Shown in pieces: positions 9,370 to 16,655 of a DNA stretch of 35,163 nucleotides. Below the pieces are notes generated by a model. The model was not told where the DNA came from. It made no database searches and worked only from the letters and a program-made list of their open reading frames with translations. The position numbers and the translations under genes were made by a program. The stretch covers positions 1-35,163 of the forward strand of contig NZ_AUWQ01000083.1 in the NCBI RefSeq assembly GCF_000455205.1. Direction: 5' to 3'. Origin of the DNA: Mycobacterium sp. UM_CSW. GTDB lineage: Bacteria > Actinomycetota > Actinomycetes > Mycobacteriales > Mycobacteriaceae. Each line of letters begins with the position of its first letter. Position 1 is the first letter of the stretch.

Positions 9370-9420
9370 CCGAAGCGGCGGGCGTGCCCTCACTCAAACG
9401 CCCGCCGCTTCGGTTTCTCG
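9370..9420 (+). terminator. Intrinsic terminator after the lipoprotein gene
   Basis: A perfect 16-bp stem (CCGAAGCGGCGGGCGT at 9370-9385 with its complement at 9398-9413) encloses a 12-nt loop and is followed by TTTCTC. This is unusually canonical for a mycobacterium. Confidence 0.85.
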
Positions 9421-9441
9421 CCACGTTCGCGGCGGCGGATT

Positions 9442-9447
9442 TATGAT
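9442..9447 (+). promoter_or_regulatory. -10 element for leaderless TPR/CHAT transcript
   Basis: TATGAT is followed by 6 nt and then GTG 9454. It lies directly downstream of the lipoprotein terminator, so the TPR/CHAT pair should have its own promoter. Confidence 0.6.
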
Positions 9448-9453
9448 GCAGCC

Positions 9454-11190
9454 GTGTCGATCCCCGGCGAATTGGAGAACGCCCGCCGGTTGGCGTTCGC
9501 CGCCGACGAGAACTCGGCGCGGGATCTGCTGCTGTCGCTGGTGCCGCGCATCGAGCGGGAAGACCGGGACGACCTGATGCTGGAAGCCCTGGCACAGCTC
9601 GGTGAGATCTACCTGGCGCGGGGGGTGAATGACGGAGTGCGCGAGTCGATCCGGCGCATCCGCGACTGCCTGGCCGTCTATTCGGGCATTTCGGCCGGCA
9701 CCATGCCGGAGGCTGCCGCACAGGTGCGGATGTCCGACGCCGAGGTGGCGCACATGATGGTGCGGTACTCGCAACGGGCGCAGTTTTTGGAAACGGGCCT
9801 GGCCGCGGCCCTCGGCGATCACGAGGGCGCCGCGGCGGCGCTGGCCGCGTTGTCGGACACGGCCCCCGAGGGTGATCTCGCCGACCTCGCCGACGAGCAC
9901 GGCTACCTCGTCACCCACGCGCAGATGCTCTGCGCCAGCGCGCTCTGCGACGACGACCTTCACGTGCAATCGGTTCCGTTATGGGAGCAGGTGCTGGCCG
10001 CGCTGGAGGATCCGGATCGCCTGCGCAGCGACAGCCCGTTCGGCGACTATCTGCGGGTGGCGGCGGCCACCGAGTACGGCAGGTTCTGCGTCGAGACCGG
10101 GCGACTGGCCGAGGCCGAACCCTGGCTGCGCCGGGCGGGCGCCCGCGCGCAAGCGAACGGCTGGGAACTGGCAACGGCCAGAACACAATTGGAACGCGCG
10201 GCGGCCTGCTGGGCATCGGCGGACCACGCCGGCACCGAGCAGCTGGTCTCGGAGGCCTACCCCGTCATCGCGCGCTACGACCGTGCGCACGACATCGCTC
10301 GGTGCTGGCTCTACATGGGATTCACCCGGCTGGGGTCCGGGGCCCTCCAGGCGGCCGACGAGTGCTGGGAGCACGCCGAGCGGCACTGGCGCGACCTCGG
10401 AAAGCCGCTGTACCTGCACCGTATTCTGTTGCAACGCAGCTGGATCGCGATCTTTTGGAGTAAATTCGCCGACGCGGTCGAGCTAATCGCCCAGGCGCGG
10501 GAACTGCTCGACTCGTCGCCGCGCAGCAGTTGGCTGCAATACGCCCAGCTCGACAACCAGCTCGGCACGGTGTGGCGCGCGGATGCGCTGGCGGACCTCG
10601 GCTTCGACAGCTCGGGCGATCCCGACGAGACGCTGGAGGAAACCGAGGCGCGGCAGGCCGAGGGCCTGGGCATCCTCAAGGGCGAGATCGGCACCCCGGA
10701 ATACTGGCGCGGCATGAGCAAGCTCGAACAGGCCGCGGAGCTCAAGGTGCCGGCCGCGCTCGCGGTCGACTCGGTCCGGTATTCGATCGCCGACGCCGAC
10801 GCGCGATCACGTTGGGCGACCAGCGTTTCGGCGCCGATCCTGGCCGGCGCCTTCGCCGTCGCGTGGGAGTGGGAGAACACCGAGCTGATCAGTGAGCTGG
10901 TCGAATACCACAGTGCCCGAGGGACTTTCGACATGGAGCCGGAGCGCGCCAAGATCGGCGAGTGGGCGTCCACGGCCACCCCAGCGGTGCTCATCGAGGA
11001 CGGCGAAGCGCTGGCCGCAGCAGGCCCGCCGGCGCTGGGTGGCCGGTCGCTCACGCGGCTGGGCCCGCTGCCGCCGCTGCAGATGCATCCGGATGCCGCG
11101 CCGATCCTTTGCCACTACCGCGAACTGGCGTTGCAGCGCTATGGCCGCGAGGTCACCGCCGGCGAACCCGCCTGGTCCACCTGGCCATGA
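9454..11190 (+). CDS. TPR-like helical-repeat protein paired with a CHAT protease
   Basis: 578 residues, no signal peptide or membrane segment. It is almost wholly alpha-helical, with repeated helix pairs rich in Ala/Leu/Trp such as ALAQLGEIYLARG, YGRFCVETGRLAEAEPWLRRAG, CWLYMGFTRLGSGALQAADECWEHA and WIAIFWSKFADAVELIAQAREL, the look of degenerate tetratricopeptide repeats. The gene ends in an ATGA overlap with the CHAT gene, so the two are made together. TPR/CHAT pairs are known in separase and in the TPR-CHAT (Craspase) protease, where the repeats sense a partner and switch the protease. GTG 9454 is chosen because it lies 6 nt after TATGAT; the frame is open far upstream, but that part overlaps the lipoprotein gene and is spurious. 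Exact function is unknown. Confidence 0.8.
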   Translation: MSIPGELENARRLAFAADENSARDLLLSLVPRIEREDRDDLMLEALAQLGEIYLARGVNDGVRESIRRIRDCLAVYSGISAGTMPEAAAQVRMSDAEVAHMMVRYSQRAQFLETGLAAALGDHEGAAAALAALSDTAPEGDLADLADEHGYLVTHAQMLCASALCDDDLHVQSVPLWEQVLAALEDPDRLRSDSPFGDYLRVAAATEYGRFCVETGRLAEAEPWLRRAGARAQANGWELATARTQLERAAACWASADHAGTEQLVSEAYPVIARYDRAHDIARCWLYMGFTRLGSGALQAADECWEHAERHWRDLGKPLYLHRILLQRSWIAIFWSKFADAVELIAQARELLDSSPRSSWLQYAQLDNQLGTVWRADALADLGFDSSGDPDETLEETEARQAEGLGILKGEIGTPEYWRGMSKLEQAAELKVPAALAVDSVRYSIADADARSRWATSVSAPILAGAFAVAWEWENTELISELVEYHSARGTFDMEPERAKIGEWASTATPAVLIEDGEALAAAGPPALGGRSLTRLGPLPPLQMHPDAAPILCHYRELALQRYGREVTAGEPAWSTWP

Positions 11191-12533
11191 GTAACACGGA
11201 CCGGCCGACTCTCGTCCTGCGCTTCGCCGACGTCGGGATCGTCACGTACGGGAGCTTGCGGATCGTCGGGCAGCCGTCCAAGACGGTCAACTGGGTGATC
11301 GAGGATCCGATCCTGCTCGCGGCCCTGCAGGAACTGGCCGGCGCCCTACCGGAGCCCAACGGCACGGAAAGCCGTCGCGACGCCATCGAGCGGGCGCTGA
11401 CGACAGGTCCCTTCGCGGCGCCGGACACCGAGTTGACGATGGCCTACATCCTCGGGGTGCTGCTCATCGGCGCGCCCGGTTGGCAGCTGCTGACGGAATG
11501 CGTGTCCACCCCGCGCGCAGTGTTGTTCGTCTCGCCCAGCGCTCGGCTGGCCCGCGTGCCGTGGGGCCTGCTGGCCGTGCCGAAATCGGGGCCGAGCAAG
11601 GAAGAGCTCGTGCGCGCGCGCCAGGATGCCATCACCTCCAGCGGCCGGGTGGCCGCCCAGATCCCTTGGCAGCTCGACGATATCGGCGCCCGCACCGATG
11701 GGCATCGGCTGATGGAACTGGTCGACGTGCTGATGGCGGTGCCACCCAACATCGTGCACTCGCTACGGGCGCCGGCCGGCTGGGACGCCCGGCGGCACGG
11801 GCCCCCGGTGCTGGTCCTCGACCCCCGCGTGCCCGGGCAGCGGCCGGACTCCGAGCTCGGCTCGGTGCTCGGGAGGCCGTCGGCGGCAACGCAATTGACG
11901 CAACACTTCGCCGGGCTGATGCGCCACCGACCGGTGCTGCCCGAAGTCGACGCCGCCGTCGAGCTGTTCCGCCGTCAGGATGCCGACCGCGTCTGGCTGG
12001 CCAAGCAGCTCGCACAATCCCCGAGCCGGCTCATGTATGTCGGCCACGCCAGTTCGGCGCACGGCCAGGCCGACCGCGCGGCGCTGCACCTGGCCTGCAC
12101 GGCGGAGGTTCCGGGAGACGCCGAGCCCATCGGCGATCATCGCCCGCTGACCGCATCGGACCTGATGTCCTTGCAACTGCCCATCCCCCCACGGGTCGCC
12201 CTGCTGGCCTGCGGATCGGGCGGCGACTATCAATTCGACGAGGCGACCGGCCTGGTGGCGGCAATGGTCCTGGGCGGCGCCGAGCTGGTGAGCGCCACCT
12301 TGTGGTCACTGCCCACGTCCGCGGCCTATCGACGGTTCGCCGCCGCCGACGCAGCCGACCCGATGGCCGATGTCGTTGTCGCCGTGGACGAGGCGCACGA
12401 CGGCGCCGACGCGGGGTGCGCGCTGAACCGTTGGCAGCGCGCGCAGATGCGCCGCTGGCGTGACGGCGTCCTGACCGCCAGCCCGCTCTACTGGGCCGCC
12501 ATGGTCAGTTTCGCGGTGGACGGCGCGCGATAA
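11187..12533 (+). CDS. CHAT-domain (caspase-like) cysteine protease
   Basis: 448 residues. A C-terminal CHAT (caspase HetF associated with TPRs) domain spans roughly 100-445. The catalytic dyad is visible: H287 in RLMYVGHASS and C342 in VALLACGSG, followed by EATGLVAAMVLGGAELVSATLW, the usual post-cysteine segment. An upstream strand has RLARVPWGLLAVP (119-131), typical of these domains. The protease therefore looks catalytically intact. The N-terminal 90 residues are unassigned. The ATG overlaps the TPR gene's stop codon, so the two probably form a complex. Downstream, across a short opposing gene, lie two further genes that may encode regulators or substrates. Substrate and trigger are unknown. 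Confidence 0.85.
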   Translation: MSNTDRPTLVLRFADVGIVTYGSLRIVGQPSKTVNWVIEDPILLAALQELAGALPEPNGTESRRDAIERALTTGPFAAPDTELTMAYILGVLLIGAPGWQLLTECVSTPRAVLFVSPSARLARVPWGLLAVPKSGPSKEELVRARQDAITSSGRVAAQIPWQLDDIGARTDGHRLMELVDVLMAVPPNIVHSLRAPAGWDARRHGPPVLVLDPRVPGQRPDSELGSVLGRPSAATQLTQHFAGLMRHRPVLPEVDAAVELFRRQDADRVWLAKQLAQSPSRLMYVGHASSAHGQADRAALHLACTAEVPGDAEPIGDHRPLTASDLMSLQLPIPPRVALLACGSGGDYQFDEATGLVAAMVLGGAELVSATLWSLPTSAAYRRFAAADAADPMADVVVAVDEAHDGADAGCALNRWQRAQMRRWRDGVLTASPLYWAAMVSFAVDGAR

Positions 12534-12538
12534 CGCAC

Positions 12539-12853
12539 TCAGATCGACGCCAGCCAGGACGCGTTGACGGCCACCACATCGTCGGGCAGCGAAAGCTCCT
12601 CGCGGGCAGCGGGATCGAACGCCACCAGGACGACCAGGCCGGGGCGCAGCATCGACACGTCGGCATCGCCGTCACAGCGGGCCAGTTTCCCGATGAACGT
12701 CTCGCCGGACACGGCCACGACCTCGATGAAAACCTGGCGCTCGTCGCCGACGGTGCGCACGGTGCCGACTCCGACGGTGGGCCCCGCGGTGTTGCGGCGC
12801 GGAGCGAACGGGATCCGCACGACGCCCGACAGCAGCATGATCAGCTTTCTCAT
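12539..12853 (-). CDS. Small beta-rich hypothetical protein, opposite strand within the CHAT locus
   Basis: 104 residues. A short hydrophobic N-terminus (MRKLIMLLSGVV) is followed by an apparent small beta-barrel: VGVGTVRTVGDERQVFIEVVAVSGETFIGKLA, LRPGLVVLVAFDP and ends in VVAVNASWLASI. An NfeD/OB-like fold is possible but not provable by eye. The stop lies 5 nt from the CHAT gene's stop, and the start diverges from the next plus-strand gene 83 bp away. An upstream extension to 12985 would overlap that gene's promoter and start, so ATG 12853 is preferred. Confidence 0.65.
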   Translation of the reverse strand: MRKLIMLLSGVVRIPFAPRRNTAGPTVGVGTVRTVGDERQVFIEVVAVSGETFIGKLARCDGDADVSMLRPGLVVLVAFDPAAREELSLPDDVVAVNASWLASI

Positions 12854-12924
12854 GCCACCAGGTTGGAACGCCCAAACGGCTACCGAACCCAACTTTTCGG
12901 CTACGGATATTTTCGGAGAGCCCC

Positions 12925-12930
12925 TATCCT
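12925..12930 (+). promoter_or_regulatory. -10 element for leaderless transcript of the 12937 gene
   Basis: TATCCT is followed by 6 nt and ATG 12937. It gives the third and fourth genes of the CHAT locus a promoter independent of the TPR/CHAT pair. Confidence 0.55.
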
Positions 12931-12936
12931 GTCGGA

Positions 12937-14262
12937 ATGAGCGCGGATTCGCAGGTTGCGACGGTCGTCGCCGCGGGCCACCCACGCCGGTCGGTGATCG
13001 AGGCCGCGTGGCGCGCGATCGGCCCCGGCGTCGAGGTGCTCAGCAGCGACGACGGCGGACCCTTGAGCCGGACCGTCAAGCGCATCATCGACCCCCTGGT
13101 GCTCCGGCTGCGATCCAACCCGCAGTATTCGGCCCCCGTCGTCGCACCGGACACCGCAGCGGCCATGCACGAGCTCATCATCGGCAACGCGCGCGAATTA
13201 CGTTCCGCCGCAGCGTGGTTCGACACTCTCAAGCTCGAGCGCCGCAGGCAGCGCATCCGCACCGGCAACGCCCAGGAATTGTACTTCCCGGTGTGCTTCG
13301 AGCTCGCCGTGACGAAAGGCCCACCGGCGCCGCAGGATAGCGAGACGGCGGCAGCGGTGCTCAACGACATTCACCAGGGCCGCGACCGCACCGCGATCGA
13401 GGTGCTGCACCAATACGTGGCGGGCCCGGATGTGGTGGCCGCGCTGGCCACCCAGCTCGACCGCAGCTGGCGCGACGTGCGGGCCCCGGAAGCGGCGACG
13501 GGCGCCGCTGCGTTTTTTGCCGAGCTGGGCACGGTGCTGGGGCCCGCCGACAGCCACCGCGCCGCGGCGGCCCGGCAGCGGGTCTGGTCTGCCGTGATCG
13601 CCGACGCCACACCGTACAACCTCGGGGCCCTGGCCCGGGTCGAGGCGGCCGAGCTGCCGTGGTCGATCGTCGGGCTGGGCTTGAGTTCGGCTCAGCCACA
13701 ACGGCAGCCACCGATCGCGGGTGGCTCCGACAGCGATCGCCCGCTGGATCGCACGGTGGTGGACCGGGTGCGCGCCACCCTGCGGCGGGCGCTGGACCGC
13801 GACGCGCTGCCCGACATCCCGCTGCTGTGCGAGGAGGAGGTCGACCGGGCCGCGGCGCCCTGGGGCCTGTTGTCCGAGGACAAGCAGGCGACCCTGGTGG
13901 CCGGCATCGAGATCGCCGTCGAGCTGGCGCCGCTGGACCCCTCGGTCTCCAGCCGCTACGCGCTCGCCGCCCAGATCCAGGCCCGCCTGCGCAAGGAGGC
14001 CTACGTGCTGCACGCCCGGCGCTACCTCGCCGAGGGCGGCCCGATCCATCCGCGCCAACGGCAGGTGGTCGACGACCTCGCGGCCTACGCCCAGCCCTAC
14101 CTGAGCCGGCTGTGGGCGCGGCTGCACGGGCGCGACGTCTGGCAGGAGCCGTGCGACGACGTCGACGAGGTGCGGTCCCTGCTCGAGGGCGTCGCGCGGT
14201 CGGTGAGCCTCGACCACCGGCAACGCATCAAGGCGATGCTGGAATTGCAGGTGGCCGGATGA
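12937..14262 (+). CDS. Unrecognised helical protein of the CHAT locus
   Basis: 441 residues; I do not recognise the family. It has no signal peptide or membrane segment and is largely alpha-helical. An N-terminal helical domain (about 1-110: PRRSVIEAAWRAIGPG, LSRTVKRIIDPLVLRLRSNP, AAMHELIIGNARELRSAAAWF) leads to a middle region and a C-terminal helical half with RVRATLRRALDRDALPDIPL, YALAAQIQARLRKEAYVLHARRYL and SLDHRQRIKAMLELQ. The stop codon overlaps the next start (ATGA), so the two products are made together. Position beside an intact TPR/CHAT pair suggests an adaptor, sensor or protease substrate; this is inference from context alone. Confidence 0.75.
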   Translation: MSADSQVATVVAAGHPRRSVIEAAWRAIGPGVEVLSSDDGGPLSRTVKRIIDPLVLRLRSNPQYSAPVVAPDTAAAMHELIIGNARELRSAAAWFDTLKLERRRQRIRTGNAQELYFPVCFELAVTKGPPAPQDSETAAAVLNDIHQGRDRTAIEVLHQYVAGPDVVAALATQLDRSWRDVRAPEAATGAAAFFAELGTVLGPADSHRAAAARQRVWSAVIADATPYNLGALARVEAAELPWSIVGLGLSSAQPQRQPPIAGGSDSDRPLDRTVVDRVRATLRRALDRDALPDIPLLCEEEVDRAAAPWGLLSEDKQATLVAGIEIAVELAPLDPSVSSRYALAAQIQARLRKEAYVLHARRYLAEGGPIHPRQRQVVDDLAAYAQPYLSRLWARLHGRDVWQEPCDDVDEVRSLLEGVARSVSLDHRQRIKAMLELQVAG

Positions 14263-15395
14263 GACTGGTCGCCGACTCGGGGCTGTGGAGCACCGGTCCC
14301 GTCACCGCGGATTCGCCGCTGGCCGCGGTGTTGGAGGTCAGCGGCGGCGTGCTGTCGTGGACGATCGACGACCCACCCGACGACGGGTCGGCCCGCATCA
14401 CCTTCACCGATTTGTCACGCGCCGACTGGCTTTGGCGGGTCCTGGGCGAGGCGGGGCACGTCGCGACAGTGTCCGCGCTCGCCTACGCGTCCGACGAGCC
14501 GACAACCATCGAGCTGGCCGGGGTCGATATCGTGCCCGGCTCGGTCGACCCGCTGCGGCGCCTTGCGATCGGGCATTGGCTGCGGCGGTGGTGGCCGGCC
14601 AGCCGCGTCGACGGCATCGCCGGCCTCGATCGCGCGCTGCTCGACGTCGAAGTCGCGCTGCTGACCTCGGGGGCGCAGGGCTTCTTCACCGACGACACCC
14701 TGGACTCCGACGTGGTGGGGCTGCTGGCACCGCACGCCGCCGCCCTGACCGCGCATCTGCTTGGCGGCGATCCGCGGATAGGCGACTTGGTGCGGGCCGG
14801 CGCCGGGCTCGCCGAAGAGGTCGGTGTGGACGACGACGGCTGGCCGGAACTGTATGAGGCGCTCGACGATCCGGGCGTGGAGCTCGACGCGCCGAGCGGG
14901 CACCGCGACGACTATGCGCTGGCCGCCGGCACGGACGCGGCTCCGCGCGGCGCCGTCCCGATCGCGCGGGGTGTCGCGTCCATCGGCTGGGGCGCGGTTC
15001 CGACCGGCATCTTCGACGCGGGCGAGGACACGGTCGACTGGACCGTCCAGCTGGCCGACGCTGCGGTGGTCGCCGTCGTGCGGGCGGCCGTCATCGGGCC
15101 CGACCCGGCCACCGGCATCCCCGTGCAACTGCGATCCGGGGACGTGAGCGGCAGCGGCGCGCTGGATGCCCACGGCGGCGCGATCCTTCCACTGGTCGAC
15201 GGCCGGCAACTCCCGGTGACGGAAGCGGCGGCCTGGGACCACGATTGGTCGGCGACGGCGGTGATCGTCGGCGCCGAGCCGCCGGAGGCCCGCGAGACCC
15301 GGGAGCGGGTTCGCCGGTGGGCCAGGGCGCGGCTGGACCGGCCGCCGCGCGACGCCTTCCTGGCGGAGATCATGGCCGGCGAATCCGACTACTGA
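14259..15395 (+). CDS. Unrecognised two-domain protein of the CHAT locus
   Basis: 378 residues; family not recognised. The N-terminal part mixes strands and helices (VLEVSGGVLSWTIDD, RRLAIGHWLRRWWPASRVDG). An acidic middle (VGVDDDGWPELYEALDDPG) follows. The C-terminal part is beta-rich (ASIGWGAVPTGIFDAGEDTVDWTV, AAVIGPDPATGIPVQLRSGD), recalling an immunoglobulin/transthyretin-like sandwich, and ends in a basic helix (TRERVRRWARARLDR). It is translationally coupled to the preceding gene by an ATGA overlap. A much longer open frame reaches upstream, but that part is the out-of-frame shadow of the previous gene. No signal peptide, so it is probably cytosolic. Confidence 0.75.
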   Translation: MRLVADSGLWSTGPVTADSPLAAVLEVSGGVLSWTIDDPPDDGSARITFTDLSRADWLWRVLGEAGHVATVSALAYASDEPTTIELAGVDIVPGSVDPLRRLAIGHWLRRWWPASRVDGIAGLDRALLDVEVALLTSGAQGFFTDDTLDSDVVGLLAPHAAALTAHLLGGDPRIGDLVRAGAGLAEEVGVDDDGWPELYEALDDPGVELDAPSGHRDDYALAAGTDAAPRGAVPIARGVASIGWGAVPTGIFDAGEDTVDWTVQLADAAVVAVVRAAVIGPDPATGIPVQLRSGDVSGSGALDAHGGAILPLVDGRQLPVTEAAAWDHDWSATAVIVGAEPPEARETRERVRRWARARLDRPPRDAFLAEIMAGESDY

Positions 15396-15420
15396 CCTTC
15401 TCGGCGGCCACCCGACTCCC

Positions 15421-15426
15421 TATGCT
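15421..15426 (+). promoter_or_regulatory. -10 element for leaderless transcript of the 15433 gene
   Basis: TATGCT is followed by 6 nt and GTG 15433. It isolates the dehydrogenase from the CHAT locus transcript. Confidence 0.55.
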
Positions 15427-15432
15427 GAGCGA

Positions 15433-16488
15433 GTGCCAAACAACTATCGCGTCGTTCAGTGGAACACCGGAAACGTCGGCAAGAGCTCGCTGCAGTCGAT
15501 CGCCGACAATCCCAACCTCGAACTGGTGGGTTGCTACGCCTGGTCAGAAGACAAGGTCGGCCGCGACGCCGGCGAACTCGTCGGCATCCCGCCGCTGGGC
15601 GTCGCCGCCACCAACGACATCGACGCGCTGCTCGCTCTGAAGCCCGACTGCGTCGTCTACAACCCCATGTGGATCAGCGTCGACGAGCTGGTCCGCATCC
15701 TGTCGGCGGGCGTCAACGTGGTGACGACGGCGTCGTTCATCACCGGGGCGAACCTGGGCGAGGGTCGCGAGCGGATCGTCGACGCCTGCCAGAAGGGCGG
15801 CTCGACGATGTTCGGCTCCGGGGTCAGCCCGGGCTTCGCCGAGTTGTTGGCCATCGTCTCGGCGATGGTGTGCAACCGGATCGACAAGGTGTCCGTCATC
15901 GAAGCGGCCGACACCACGTTCTACGACTCGCCGGACACCGAGAGGCCGGTCGGCTTCGGCCAGCCGATCGACCACCCCGAGCTGGCGGACATGGCCCGCA
16001 AGGGTACGGCGATCTTCGGCGAGGCCGTGCGCCTGGTGGCCGACGCGCTCGGCGTCGAGCTCGACGAGGTGCGTTGCGTGGCCGAATTCGCCCAGACCAC
16101 AGCCGATCTCGAGATGGCGTCGTGGACGATCCCGGCGGGATGCGTCGCGGGCGTCTACATCAGTTGGCAGGGAGTCGTCGGCGACAAGACGTTGATCGAC
16201 CTCAACGTGCGGTGGCGCAAGGGACAGACGCTCGAGCCCGACTGGAAGATCGACCAGGACGGTTGGGTCATCCAAATCGACGGGCAGCCAACGGTGACAA
16301 CCAAGGTCGGCTTCCTACCGCCCCCTTACTTCCAAGCCGAGACCATCGCCGACTTCATGGCGCTCGGTCACATCATGACGGCACTGCCGGCCATCAACGC
16401 GATTCCGGCGGTCGTCGCTGCCCCGCCGGGCATCGTCACGTACACCGATCTGCCGCTCACGCTTCCCAGAGGCTTCGCCAAGGTGTAA
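15433..16488 (+). CDS. NAD(P)-dependent dehydrogenase, DapB/2,4-diaminopentanoate dehydrogenase-like
   Basis: 351 residues. The N-terminal Rossmann fold has VVQWNTGNVGKSSLQSI, a GxxG-type dinucleotide loop, then VGCYAWSEDKVGRDAGEL and DCVVYNPMWISVDELVRIL, as in the dihydrodipicolinate reductase N-terminal superfamily. The C-terminal catalytic domain (GSGVSPGFAELLAIV, VIEAADTTFYDSPDT) resembles the amine/2,4-diaminopentanoate dehydrogenase group common in several copies in mycobacteria. The true substrate is unknown. GTG 15433 lies 6 nt after a -10 element, which fixes the start. It has no obvious functional link to its neighbours. Confidence 0.82.
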   Translation: MPNNYRVVQWNTGNVGKSSLQSIADNPNLELVGCYAWSEDKVGRDAGELVGIPPLGVAATNDIDALLALKPDCVVYNPMWISVDELVRILSAGVNVVTTASFITGANLGEGRERIVDACQKGGSTMFGSGVSPGFAELLAIVSAMVCNRIDKVSVIEAADTTFYDSPDTERPVGFGQPIDHPELADMARKGTAIFGEAVRLVADALGVELDEVRCVAEFAQTTADLEMASWTIPAGCVAGVYISWQGVVGDKTLIDLNVRWRKGQTLEPDWKIDQDGWVIQIDGQPTVTTKVGFLPPPYFQAETIADFMALGHIMTALPAINAIPAVVAAPPGIVTYTDLPLTLPRGFAKV

Positions 16489-16562
16489 CGGGCGAAAAGT
16501 CCACGCGTCATTTGGATTTGATCCGAACTCGCGAAAACGGCCACATTCGAACGGTCTGCTCG

Positions 16563-16568
16563 TATAGT
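16563..16568 (+). promoter_or_regulatory. -10 element of the PPE gene with structured leader
   Basis: TATAGT is a good -10 element; no matching -35 at normal spacing. The predicted leader of about 80 nt contains a GAGGTG...CACCTC hairpin (16601-16623). No strong ribosome site precedes ATG 16656. Confidence 0.45.
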
Positions 16569-16655
16569 CTGCTTCGTTCCGCTGCGGGGGCGGGCGCTGT
16601 GAGGTGGGCATAGCGCGCACCTCGCGCAGCTCCCTGCCCTGAATGGACTGCGGCG

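Noticed and set aside
8788-9453. N-terminal extension of the TPR protein frame
   Set aside because: It overlaps the lipoprotein gene and its terminator out of frame; the -10 element and GTG at 9454 mark the true start.
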